IMG/VR virus record: IMGVR_UViG_3300027788_000058
Span: 1-27,582 of that record
Direction: 5' to 3' (one strand)
DNA from: a virus
DNA: 27,582 bases
A program made the translations under genes and the position numbers. The notes under the pieces are model-generated. The model made no database searches. It saw only the letters and a list, made by a program, of their open reading frames with translations, and was not told the DNA's origin. This document shows, one piece after another, positions 1 through 7,700 of this stretch; the first letter of the stretch is position 1, and every line of letters starts with the position of its first letter.

Positions 1-2
1 TC

Positions 3-1436
3 CCAACTTTTGCTCTTACTCCGAGTTCCGAGAGGACTCCGACTACAGAGAATTACATTACTAACTTTGATTTTCTAAATCAATATCTTCCTGACACTTA
101 CGAAAAAGAATTCGAGCGTTATGGAAATCGAACTATCTCTTCATTTCTACGTATGGTAGGTGCTGAGATGCCTACAAATTCTGACCTTATTAAATGGGCT
201 GAACAAGGTAGATTGCATACTAAATATACTCAGGTAGGAACAGCTGCTATTCTCAATGCTGACAATGCTACATTCCAAGTGAATGATGTTATTGACCCAA
301 CTACAGCTCAACAAGTTGTAAGAGTCGGTCAAACAATTGCAGTTGTACAGAACAATGGTTCTGGTATAAACAAAGCTGTTGTAACCGCTGTTAACAATGC
401 AGGTGGAGGAGCTGGACAGTTTACTGTTGGGTTCTACGAAGCAGGCGGATTAATTACTGCTGGTACTGGAGTTGGAAATTCTGATGTTACTATATTTGTT
501 TATGGATCGGAATTTAGAAAAGGAACTGCTGGAATGGTAGGATCTCTTGAAGCTAACGACTTTATCTTTTCAAACAAGCCAATTATCTTGAAAGATACTT
601 ATACTGTATCTGGATCTGACATGGCTCAAATTGGATGGGTTGAAGTTACAACTGAGAACGGTGCAAACGGATACCTTTGGTATTTGAAATCTGAGCATGA
701 AACAAGACTACGTTTTGACGACTACTTAGAGACTGCAATGATTGAAGCTGTACCCGCTGAACTTAATGGTGGAGCTGCTGCTGCGCTAGGTAATGGAGCT
801 GCTGCAGGAGCACAAGGAGCTGGATCAGATGGAATTTTCTATTCTGTGGCTCAAAGAGGTAACATCTGGAACGGTGGTAACCCAACAACTTTAGCAGATT
901 TTGATTCAATTATTTCTCGTTTAGATAAGCAAGGAGCGATTGAAGAAAATGTTATATTCCTAGACCGTCAATTTGGATTTGACATTGATGATATGTTAGC
1001 TGCACAAAACTCTTACGGAGCAGGTGGAACTTCATATGGTCTATTTGACAATGACGAAGAGATGGCGCTAAACTTAGGTTTCTCAGGATTTAGAAGAGGT
1101 TATGACTTCTACAAAACTGACTGGAAATACCTTAACGACCCTACTATGAGAGGTGGTCTTCCAACTGGAGCAAACTCAGGACGTGTAAACGGACTACTTG
1201 TACCCGCTGGATCAACTAGTGTTTATGACCAAATTCTTGGTAAAAATGCTAAACGTCCTTTCTTACATGTTCGTTATAGAGCTTCTGAAACAGAGGATAG
1301 ACGTTACAAAACTTGGATTACTGGATCTGCCGGTGGCGCTGCTACTAGTGACATAGATAATATGCAAGTTAATTTCTTGTCTGAAAGAGCTGTATGTACT
1401 TTAGGTGCAAACAACTTCTTCTTATTTCAAGAATAG
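3..1436 (+). CDS. Major capsid protein, 5' end outside window
   Basis: Probable HK97-fold major capsid protein forming the phage head shell. The reading frame is open to the left edge: codons from position 3 translate without a stop into the Met at 153 (residues such as NFDFLNQYLPDTYEKEFERY lie before it), so the ATG at 153 is internal and the true start lies upstream. 477 residues are visible. Segments such as ETRLRFDDYLETAMIEAVPA, ALNLGFSGFRRGYDFYKTDW and HVRYRASETEDRRYKTW match what I recall of major capsid proteins from marine Bacteroidota phages; this is recall, not a search. A Gly/Ala-rich stretch near 770-830 is probably a surface loop. The gene is followed by a strong hairpin at 1450-1473, fitting a highly expressed gene ending its own transcript. 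Tail and ejection genes downstream support the call. Confidence 0.82.
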   Translation, partial: PTFALTPSSERTPTTENYITNFDFLNQYLPDTYEKEFERYGNRTISSFLRMVGAEMPTNSDLIKWAEQGRLHTKYTQVGTAAILNADNATFQVNDVIDPTTAQQVVRVGQTIAVVQNNGSGINKAVVTAVNNAGGGAGQFTVGFYEAGGLITAGTGVGNSDVTIFVYGSEFRKGTAGMVGSLEANDFIFSNKPIILKDTYTVSGSDMAQIGWVEVTTENGANGYLWYLKSEHETRLRFDDYLETAMIEAVPAELNGGAAAALGNGAAAGAQGAGSDGIFYSVAQRGNIWNGGNPTTLADFDSIISRLDKQGAIEENVIFLDRQFGFDIDDMLAAQNSYGAGGTSYGLFDNDEEMALNLGFSGFRRGYDFYKTDWKYLNDPTMRGGLPTGANSGRVNGLLVPAGSTSVYDQILGKNAKRPFLHVRYRASETEDRRYKTWITGSAGGAATSDIDNMQVNFLSERAVCTLGANNFFLFQE

Positions 1437-1449
1437 TAGAGTACTTTTT

Positions 1450-1473
1450 AATGGGGGTGTCAAAGCCCCCATT
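1450..1473 (+). terminator. Hairpin terminator after the capsid gene
   Basis: Perfect 8-bp inverted repeat, AATGGGGG at 1450-1457 and CCCCCATT at 1466-1473, with an 8-nt loop. It begins 13 nt after the capsid stop codon. The sequence downstream is AT-rich but has no clean T tract, so it may be a partial terminator or an mRNA 3'-end stabiliser rather than a full stop. Confidence 0.6.
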
Positions 1474-1510
1474 ATATTATAAATTTTAAATTAAATCTAA
1501 ATTATATTAA

Positions 1511-2263
1511 ATGAAAAAGAATACAGTTTTTGTAGACAAACAATACAAACTAACAAGAGATACACCGCCCTTATCTTTAATACTAGCATCTAGGCATACG
1601 CAAAGATTTCCTTTATTACATTGGGACGAAGCGACTGGAACTAATCGACCACTTAGATACGCTAGAAATCAAAAAACTCCATTTCAAGATGAACAAGACA
1701 ACTCTGCTATTTTAGAGCCTGTTGTTTTTGAAAATGGATTCTTAAGTGTTCCTAAAAACAATCAAGTATTACAACAGTTTTTATCTTTACATCCTGGCAA
1801 CGGACAATTGTTTGTTCAAGTTGACAAGGCTAAGGAAGCTGCTGAAGTTGTAGAGGATTTAAATATGGAGGTAGATGCTTTAATTGAAGCTAGACAATTA
1901 ACTTTAGAGCAAGTAGAAAACGTATCTAGAGTTATATTTAATACCGACATAACAAAAGTTAGCACTGCTGAGTTAAGGCGAGATATTTTAATATTTGCCA
2001 AGACAGATCCTAAAGGGTTTTTACAATTGTTAAAAGATCCAATGCTGAAGCTTAACGCTACGGTTCAATCTTTCTTTGATAAAAACATTTTAACTTTAAG
2101 AAATGATAAAAAAGAAGTGTGGTTTAATACACCTTCTAATAAAAAGAAAATGCTTAACGTCCCTTATGGAGAAGAGTTTCTTCACATGGCCGTATCTTTC
2201 TTTCAGTCTGATAACGGAGTTGAATCTTTTAAACATTTAAAAGAATTAGCAAAAAATTCATAA
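1511..2263 (+). CDS. Head-region structural protein of unknown function
   Basis: Unrecognised 250-residue protein lying between the capsid gene and the small paralogous genes, a position often held by head-completion, decoration or connector proteins. The N-terminal part (about residues 15-95) has a compact globular look (PPLSLILASRHTQRFPLLHW, then RPLRYARNQKTPFQDEQ), and the middle (about 105-150) is rich in Glu/Ala/Val and predicted helical. The C-terminal part (150-245) contains ELRRDILIFAKTDPKGFLQL and a basic NKKKM segment. No signal peptide, membrane segment or catalytic motif is seen. The ATG follows a long AT-rich leader without a Shine-Dalgarno sequence, as usual in Bacteroidota. A virion or assembly role is inferred from position alone. 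Confidence 0.6.
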   Translation: MKKNTVFVDKQYKLTRDTPPLSLILASRHTQRFPLLHWDEATGTNRPLRYARNQKTPFQDEQDNSAILEPVVFENGFLSVPKNNQVLQQFLSLHPGNGQLFVQVDKAKEAAEVVEDLNMEVDALIEARQLTLEQVENVSRVIFNTDITKVSTAELRRDILIFAKTDPKGFLQLLKDPMLKLNATVQSFFDKNILTLRNDKKEVWFNTPSNKKKMLNVPYGEEFLHMAVSFFQSDNGVESFKHLKELAKNS

Positions 2264-2268
2264 AAGCC

Positions 2269-2298
2269 TTGAGTAGTTAAAAACATTGCCTATATTTG
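2269..2298 (+). promoter_or_regulatory. Bacteroidota-type promoter, both elements present
   Basis: TTG at 2269-2271, a 19-nt spacer and TATATTTG at 2291-2298 match the Flavobacterium/Bacteroides sigma consensus (TTG, 17-23 nt, TAnnTTTG). It begins 5 nt after the upstream stop codon. The expected start near 2304 is only about 20 nt before the terminator at 2324-2355, so it would make a very short RNA or an attenuated leader for the gene at 2395. Confidence 0.6.
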
Positions 2299-2303
2299 CA
2301 TAT

Positions 2304-2355
2304 GTTTTCATAGTTTGTTGATTAAGGTGCTCGCAATAGTGAGTGCCTTTTTTTT
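2304..2355 (+). ncRNA. Possible ~50-nt leader RNA or small RNA
   Basis: This is the stretch between the inferred start of the promoter at 2269-2298 and the end of the terminator T tract. The RNA would consist of an unstructured 20 nt followed by the terminator hairpin. It may be a short phage RNA, an attenuator, or a by-product of stacked regulatory elements. The start site is an estimate from promoter geometry. Confidence 0.22.
2324..2355 (+). terminator. Intrinsic terminator
   Basis: Nine-pair stem AAGGTGCTC/GAGTGCCTT (2324-2332 with 2341-2349, two G-U pairs), an 8-nt loop, and a run of eight T at 2348-2355. This is a classic rho-independent layout. It would end transcripts from the 1511 gene and from the promoter at 2269-2298. 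A TAnnTTTG promoter core follows after a single G. Confidence 0.7.
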
Positions 2356-2356
2356 G

Positions 2357-2364
2357 TACCTTTG
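2357..2364 (+). promoter_or_regulatory. Promoter -7 element TACCTTTG
   Basis: TACCTTTG fits the Bacteroidota TAnnTTTG core and lies 30 nt before the ATG at 2395. No clear TTG is found 17-20 nt upstream, because the terminator stem occupies that stretch, so the upstream element is weak or absent. It is supported by the same terminator-then-TAnnTTTG arrangement at 3012-3057. Confidence 0.5.
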
Positions 2365-2394
2365 TTTTTTATTAACATCTAAAATTTATAACTG

Positions 2395-2691
2395 ATGGAC
2401 AAATTTTTTAAAGTAAGTACCGCTGGAAATGGTACTTTAGCCATCCCAGCTTCTGATATAATCTGGGTTAATACACAAGGCGGTGGATATACCGCGACTG
2501 ACTTATTCTTAGCAAACAACAGTACGTTTGATGTAGTTACAGTAACACATGCGGCAGATACGTCAGCAATAAAGATGGTAACATACCTGCAAAATAAATT
2601 AATAGAAGTAGCTCAAGGCAAGTGGTCTGAATCTGTTTTAGATATAACTGACGACTCTCCTTTAGTAATCTCTAACGTAACCATCTCTTAA
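2395..2691 (+). CDS. Small structural protein, paralogue 1 (decoration candidate)
   Basis: 98-residue protein of unknown function, mostly short beta-type segments (DIIWVNT, ATDLFLA, FDVVTVTHAAD) with one probable helix (IKMVTYLQNKLIEVA). It is clearly related to the product of the next gene: both start with a Met-x-Lys-(F/Y)-Phe pattern, have a VT(V/I)THA(A/S)D(T/A)S core near residues 48-60, and then a helix. A pair of small, beta-rich, tandem products between capsid and tail genes suggests capsid decoration or another abundant virion protein; this is inference from size, fold impression and position. It has its own terminator and promoter upstream, consistent with strong independent expression. 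No Shine-Dalgarno sequence precedes the ATG. Confidence 0.65.
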   Translation: MDKFFKVSTAGNGTLAIPASDIIWVNTQGGGYTATDLFLANNSTFDVVTVTHAADTSAIKMVTYLQNKLIEVAQGKWSESVLDITDDSPLVISNVTIS

Positions 2692-2702
2692 ATATAGAAA
2701 TA

Positions 2703-2990
2703 ATGATAAAATATTTTCAACTTTTTACTTTTGCTAATACGGCAACTGTATTACTTAATGCTAACTCAATAAAAAGCATTATACAAACTGCTGCGACAAC
2801 AACGGTTCTTAAATACAACTCAGCTGCTGATGCTGATCAAGTAACTATAACTCACGCATCTGATGCCTCTGGTGTAGCGGTTCAAAATTTTCTAATCGCC
2901 CACCTTGAAGACTTGATGTCTAGCACCTATACAAATGCAGCTCCAGTTATAACTCTTCCTTTTGCATACGCTTCTATAGGTGTTTCATAA
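2703..2990 (+). CDS. Small structural protein, paralogue 2 (decoration candidate)
   Basis: 95-residue paralogue of the preceding product, starting 11 nt after its stop and so co-transcribed with it. The shared core is DQVTITHASDAS near residues 45-56, followed by a helix (VAVQNFLIAHLEDLM). The N-terminal strand pattern also aligns (MIKYFQLF against MDKFFKVS), but overall similarity is modest, so the duplication is old. The C-terminal tails differ completely. Function unknown; a decoration or other copy-rich virion role is inferred. Transcription probably ends at the strong terminator at 3012-3046. Confidence 0.65.
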   Translation: MIKYFQLFTFANTATVLLNANSIKSIIQTAATTTVLKYNSAADADQVTITHASDASGVAVQNFLIAHLEDLMSSTYTNAAPVITLPFAYASIGVS

Positions 2991-3011
2991 AGAGGATTAA
3001 TCACTTTTTAC

Positions 3012-3046
3012 AAGAGGAGGTCAAAATAATTGACCTCTTTTTTTTT
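3012..3046 (+). terminator. Intrinsic terminator overlapping a promoter
   Basis: Perfect 8-bp stem GAGGTCAA (3017-3024) with TTGACCTC (3030-3037), a 5-nt loop, and nine T at 3038-3046. The A/G-rich bases at 3012-3016 can extend the stem into the T run. The first three bases of the 3' arm (TTG) double as the upstream element of the next promoter. Confidence 0.78.
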
Positions 3047-3057
3047 GCTTATCTTTG
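3030..3057 (+). promoter_or_regulatory. Promoter embedded in terminator: TTG-17-TATCTTTG
   Basis: TTG at 3030-3032 lies inside the 3' arm of the terminator stem; the T9 tract forms most of the 17-nt spacer, and TATCTTTG at 3050-3057 is the core element. The ATG at 3074 is 16 nt after the core, giving a leader of about 10 nt. It would drive the tail operon beginning at 3074. Confidence 0.65.
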
Positions 3058-3073
3058 TACAAAATAAGTAGTA

Positions 3074-3784
3074 ATGATAAACTCTGTACGTAATACAGTT
3101 TTAGCGATTATAAACAAAAATAACTACGGCTATATATCCCCTTCAGATTTTAACTTGTTCGCAAAGCAAGCTCAGTTAGATTTGTTTGATGAATATTTTG
3201 TTCAATATAATCAACAAATAAACGAAGAAAATTCTAGGGTATCCGGAACAGGATATGCGGACATTAAGAAAGGATACGAAGAAGTTATTGATTACTTTTC
3301 TAAATTTGCTACACTAACACCAAACACAGTAAATGTGTATACTTTGCCAAGTGACTACTATTTAATAAATCAAATATCTTGCTTTACAGGTGGACAACTT
3401 CAGGGAGAAGCTGAAAAGGTAAGTTCTAGTAAAATAAATTTATTAAACAAATCTTTACTTACATCACCTTCTAGTCTTTATCCAGCCTATACTCAATCTG
3501 GAAATTCAATAACTGTATATCCAAATACTTTTGCTGGCGCACAAGATGTTAAGGCAACATATATTAGATATCCTTTAGATCCTAAATGGACTTTTACAAC
3601 CATATCTAATGGAAGCCCTATTTTTGATCAAAGTCAGTCTGATTATCAAGACTTTGAATTGCCTTTAGACGACTCAAATGATTTGGTAGCAAAAATATTA
3701 CAATACGCTGGAATATCAATTAGAGAGGCAGACGTATTTAAGTTTGGGCAGATTGAAGAACAGTCTCAAAATCAACAACAATAG
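3074..3784 (+). CDS. Tail adaptor/ring-type protein
   Basis: 236-residue protein resembling the first ring or head-tail adaptor-type protein encoded ahead of the tail hub in crAss-like and other Bacteroidota podoviruses; the N terminus INSVRNTVLAIINKNNYGYI followed by SPSDFNLFAKQAQLDLF is the part I recognise. Expected role: part of the connector or tubular tail between portal and tail tip. It begins with a helical region (1-55), then has a beta-rich middle (VNVYTLPSDYYLINQISCF, SITVYP, KATYIRYPLDP) and a helical C terminus ending in a Gln/Asn-rich tail. It is first in a tight operon: the next gene starts 2 nt after its stop. Assignment to a particular ring is not possible by eye. Confidence 0.6.
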   Translation: MINSVRNTVLAIINKNNYGYISPSDFNLFAKQAQLDLFDEYFVQYNQQINEENSRVSGTGYADIKKGYEEVIDYFSKFATLTPNTVNVYTLPSDYYLINQISCFTGGQLQGEAEKVSSSKINLLNKSLLTSPSSLYPAYTQSGNSITVYPNTFAGAQDVKATYIRYPLDPKWTFTTISNGSPIFDQSQSDYQDFELPLDDSNDLVAKILQYAGISIREADVFKFGQIEEQSQNQQQ

Positions 3785-3786
3785 CT

Positions 3787-4710
3787 ATGGCATATATAAA
3801 TCAAAAAAAGTATTATACCAACGACGGCAACAACCCTACTGACTCTAACTGGGGTTCGTACCAGTACGTTAGCTTAGACGATATAGTCACAAATTTCTTG
3901 TTGATGTACGATGGAAACCATTCCTTAGTTAATAACGAGAATAGATATAAAATATTGTTTCACGCAAAGCGTGGAATTCAAGAATTAAATTACGACGCAT
4001 TTAAAGAAATAAAATCTTTAGAGCTTACAGTCTTTGATGATCTTAAATTTGTATTACCTTCTGACTATGTCAACTGGGTTAAGCTGTCGCTATTTAAAGA
4101 CGGTGTAGTGAGAGATCTCACCGAAAACATACAAGTTCAGTCTGCAGTGTCTTATATTCAAACAGCGAGCTCTACGTTTACCTATGATAACGATGGTGTT
4201 ACTGTTAAAGAAGAAACCTCTAGCATAGACACCAAGCGATTAGACGGAAGTTTGCAGAGTATATACTTAAATGACGTTGTTGATGAAAATATTGATCCAA
4301 ACGTTAATAACTACGATTCAGATATTAACAACTCTAGGATCGGAGCTAGGTATGGTTTAAATACAGAAACAGCAAACATTAATCCTACGTTTACAATAGA
4401 TAAAAAATCCGGAGTAATAAACTTTGATTCTACTATGGCAAACCAAAGCTGTATTCTGCAGTATATATCTGATGGTATGGAAAACGGGAATGATTCTTTA
4501 ATTACTCTTAATAAAATGTTTGAAGAGTATATTTACGCTTACATAAGTTATGCTGTTTTAAATAGCAAGTTTGGAGTTCAAGAATATATTATAAATAGAG
4601 CTAGAAAAGATAAAGCAGCTTTATTAAGAAATGCAAAAATTAGATTAAGCAATATTCACCCAAGTAGACTCTTAATGAGCATGAGGGGGCAGAACAAGTG
4701 GATAAAATAA
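3787..4710 (+). CDS. Tail tubular/ring protein
   Basis: 307-residue protein that I recognise as the partner usually encoded just before the large stabilisation protein in crAss-like and related phages. The signature area is about residues 20-105: YVSLDDIVTNFLLMY, HAKRGIQELNYDAFKEIKSL, LKFVLPSDYVNWVKLSLFKDG. Such proteins are thought to form a ring of the short tail or connector, similar in role to podoviral tail tubular A or P22 gp4. The middle (110-215) is a variable, Asp/Asn-rich insertion, and the C terminus (225-307) is helical and ends in basic residues. It starts 2 nt after the upstream stop and ends 1 nt before the next ATG, so the three tail genes are one translational block. Confidence 0.65.
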   Translation: MAYINQKKYYTNDGNNPTDSNWGSYQYVSLDDIVTNFLLMYDGNHSLVNNENRYKILFHAKRGIQELNYDAFKEIKSLELTVFDDLKFVLPSDYVNWVKLSLFKDGVVRDLTENIQVQSAVSYIQTASSTFTYDNDGVTVKEETSSIDTKRLDGSLQSIYLNDVVDENIDPNVNNYDSDINNSRIGARYGLNTETANINPTFTIDKKSGVINFDSTMANQSCILQYISDGMENGNDSLITLNKMFEEYIYAYISYAVLNSKFGVQEYIINRARKDKAALLRNAKIRLSNIHPSRLLMSMRGQNKWIK

Positions 4711-4711
4711 A

Positions 4712-7700
4712 ATGGCAAAAACTCAAAGAAATTTTGTTAAAGGGCGGATGAACAAAAGCCTTGATGAAAGGCTTCTACCTAATGGTGAATATGAAGACGC
4801 ATTAAATGTAAGGCTAGGCTCTACAGAAGACTCTGAGATTGGCACTGTTGAAAACTCAAAGGGAAACACTCAGCTTACAGCGTTAATTTATAAAGATGAA
4901 ATTAGATTAAGCGCAGAAGCAAAGACCATAGGAGCTTATGAGGATGGCGCTAATGAGACTATATATTGGTTTGTTCATGACCCAGCTTTTACTTCAGGAG
5001 AAACTGGTAGATTAGATTTAATTGTTTCTTTTAACACTACAACCGGAAGAGCAACCTATCACGTTGTTAGTATAGATGACGGAAGTGGTATAGTTACAAC
5101 TCTTAACTTCGATCCAAAATATTTAATAACAGGAGTAAATTTAGTTGGAGATTTATTATTTTTTACAGACAACTTGAATCCTCCTAGGTTTATAAATGTT
5201 AGAAGAAACTATCCAATTCCTGACGCTTCTAATGTAGATGGTTTTACAGCTGAAAGTATTTTGGTTATAAAGAAACCACCAATAGCTGCTCCAACAATAG
5301 CTCCTTTTATTCAAGATTCAGAGAATGATTTTTTAGAGGATAAATTTATTTGTTTTGCTTATCGCTATGAATATCAAAACGGACAGTTTTCTGCAGTATC
5401 TCAGTTTAGTGACCCAGCTTTTTTATCTAAAACTTTTTCTTTTAGTTACAATACTTTTCTTAACGAAGGGATGACTAATTCTGCAAATGCTGTTTCAATA
5501 ACGTACAACACGGGAGGCCCTTTAGTTGTTGGGATTGAATTGTTATTTAAAGAAATGAATGATCCTACTATTAAAGTTATAGAAAGGATTAATAAAGAAG
5601 AGGTGGGGTTTCAAGATAATAATGATCAGGTATACGTCTTTGACAATCAAAAAATATTTACTGTACTTCCTGAATATGAAATACTAAGGCTTTACGATAA
5701 CGTCCCTAGAAGCGCTAAGGCTCAGACCTTAATGGGAAACAGGCTTATATACGGGAACTACGTAGAGGGTTATGATTTAAAAGATAGACTTGGAGCTTCT
5801 TTAAATCTTTCTTTCCAAGCTGATTTAATAGGATCAGAGATAAATTTAAATGTTGTTCCTGATTTAGAAGCAGATGGGTTTTATAATTTTAGTGGCGTAA
5901 ATCCTTTAACTATACCTGGATCTATATTTCGTATAGATTTGTCAGATTATAATAATAAAGAATCTTTAGTAAAAGGAGCTGGTGTTTCTTTTGAATTTCA
6001 GTTTGAGCACTCTACTTTTGATAGCGTTAGTTTTAACGCTCCTATTCCTGATGCTACAACTACACTTACTCAGATATCTTTTACCTACACATTGCCTCAA
6101 GATTTTACTTCAGTACATCAAATGGCAACTAGTAATGACTTTGTTGCAAGAATCGGTAGTTCTGCAACAATAAAAACTGTTGATTTAGCCTGCGACGGAA
6201 CTACTCTTACAGATCAAATGAACTGTTTAATACCTACTAACTTAGGCTCTTATGTAAAAGTAGGCAGTGGTATAACAGAAACAGATCAACCTATTATGAT
6301 TACTTCAGATCCAAACACTGGGGTAATAGGATTTCAACTTATAGCTATGGTTTTTAGAGACCCAACAGGTCCTAAGTTTATAAATGAATACTATACTATA
6401 GTAAGCGGAGGAGCTGCATATCAAAAAATAGCAAATGCATTTAGCCTTCACAGCAACAGGGGTTATGAAGTGGGGATGGTTTATATGGATGATTTTAACA
6501 GGTCTTCTACAGCTTTGGTTAGTCCTGAAAATACTATTCATATTCCTTGCGGAAATTCTCTTTTACAGAACTCGATACAAGTTACAATACCTGGTGCATC
6601 TCCCGCTCAGATAGCTCCTGATTGGGCTACAAGATATAAATTTGTTATTAAGCCAAGCAAGGGTACGTATGAAACTATTTATGCAAATGAATTCTATAAT
6701 GATCCTATTGATAATTATGTTTTCTTTCTTTTAGAAGGAGAAAACGCTAATAAAGTTGAGTCAGGGGATAGATTGATTGTAAAAAGAGATTCTGCAGGAC
6801 CAAGATCTAATTGCACTTATACTACAGTTTTAGAAAAAGAAGCTAAGGCTGCTAATTTTTTAACTATTGAAAACCCATTAAACCCTGGACAGGACCCTCA
6901 GGATAATATTCCTATTCAATCTGGGGTCTACATGAAGCTTAGTCCTAGTAACTTTATAGCTAACAACAATGAGACACCTGGAGGAGATATTTTTCAACCA
7001 GGGAAGCTTGTTGCAAGGGGTCAAAAAAATAACTCAAACCCAGGTTCATTTGCTTTAAATGCTTATCCTGTTAACATAATTAATCCCACAGGAAGTGGTG
7101 CTACTTCTTATGTAGATGTTACAGTTCCTGCAGGAAGTTCTTCTACAATGTCTATGAGGTTTGCAAGAAATAGAGCTAATTTCTGGGGCAGAGCTTGTGA
7201 TGGTAGAGAATATATTTTAAACATTGAAAATAGAGCTCAGGGTGATTATGATGATTTTAAAGAGTATTGGGATGGAGAAAACTTATCTTCTTTACTTGAC
7301 TCTGGTGTTTCTTCATTTTCGAATGTCCGACAAGAAGAATCTCCGTTTATTAATACATACATCTCTACGTTACTTACACAAGCTAGAGATCCTTTAAAAT
7401 CTGATTTTCCGACAAATACTAGTAATAATATTTGGCAATTTTTTAGAAACAGCGCTACTAATCAGTTGTTTCTATGTATGGTTGGAGGACCAGGTTGTAG
7501 CGACGGAGACGGCAGTAGATTTCACGTAGAGGTAGATATTGTTGTAGATAGATCAGACGGAACTATTGTTTTTGAAACTATACCTACTGATGCTTTGCCA
7601 GATGTGTGGTATGAAAATGATTTATCTTTTCCTATTGACAATTTAGGTCAGCATACCGGTGACGTTCAAAATCAAATAATTAATTTTGAAAACACGGGAG

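Noticed and set aside
153-155. ATG at 153 as the start of the capsid gene
   Set aside because: The frame is open from position 3 with sensible protein sequence, so the gene is cut by the window edge and this Met is internal.
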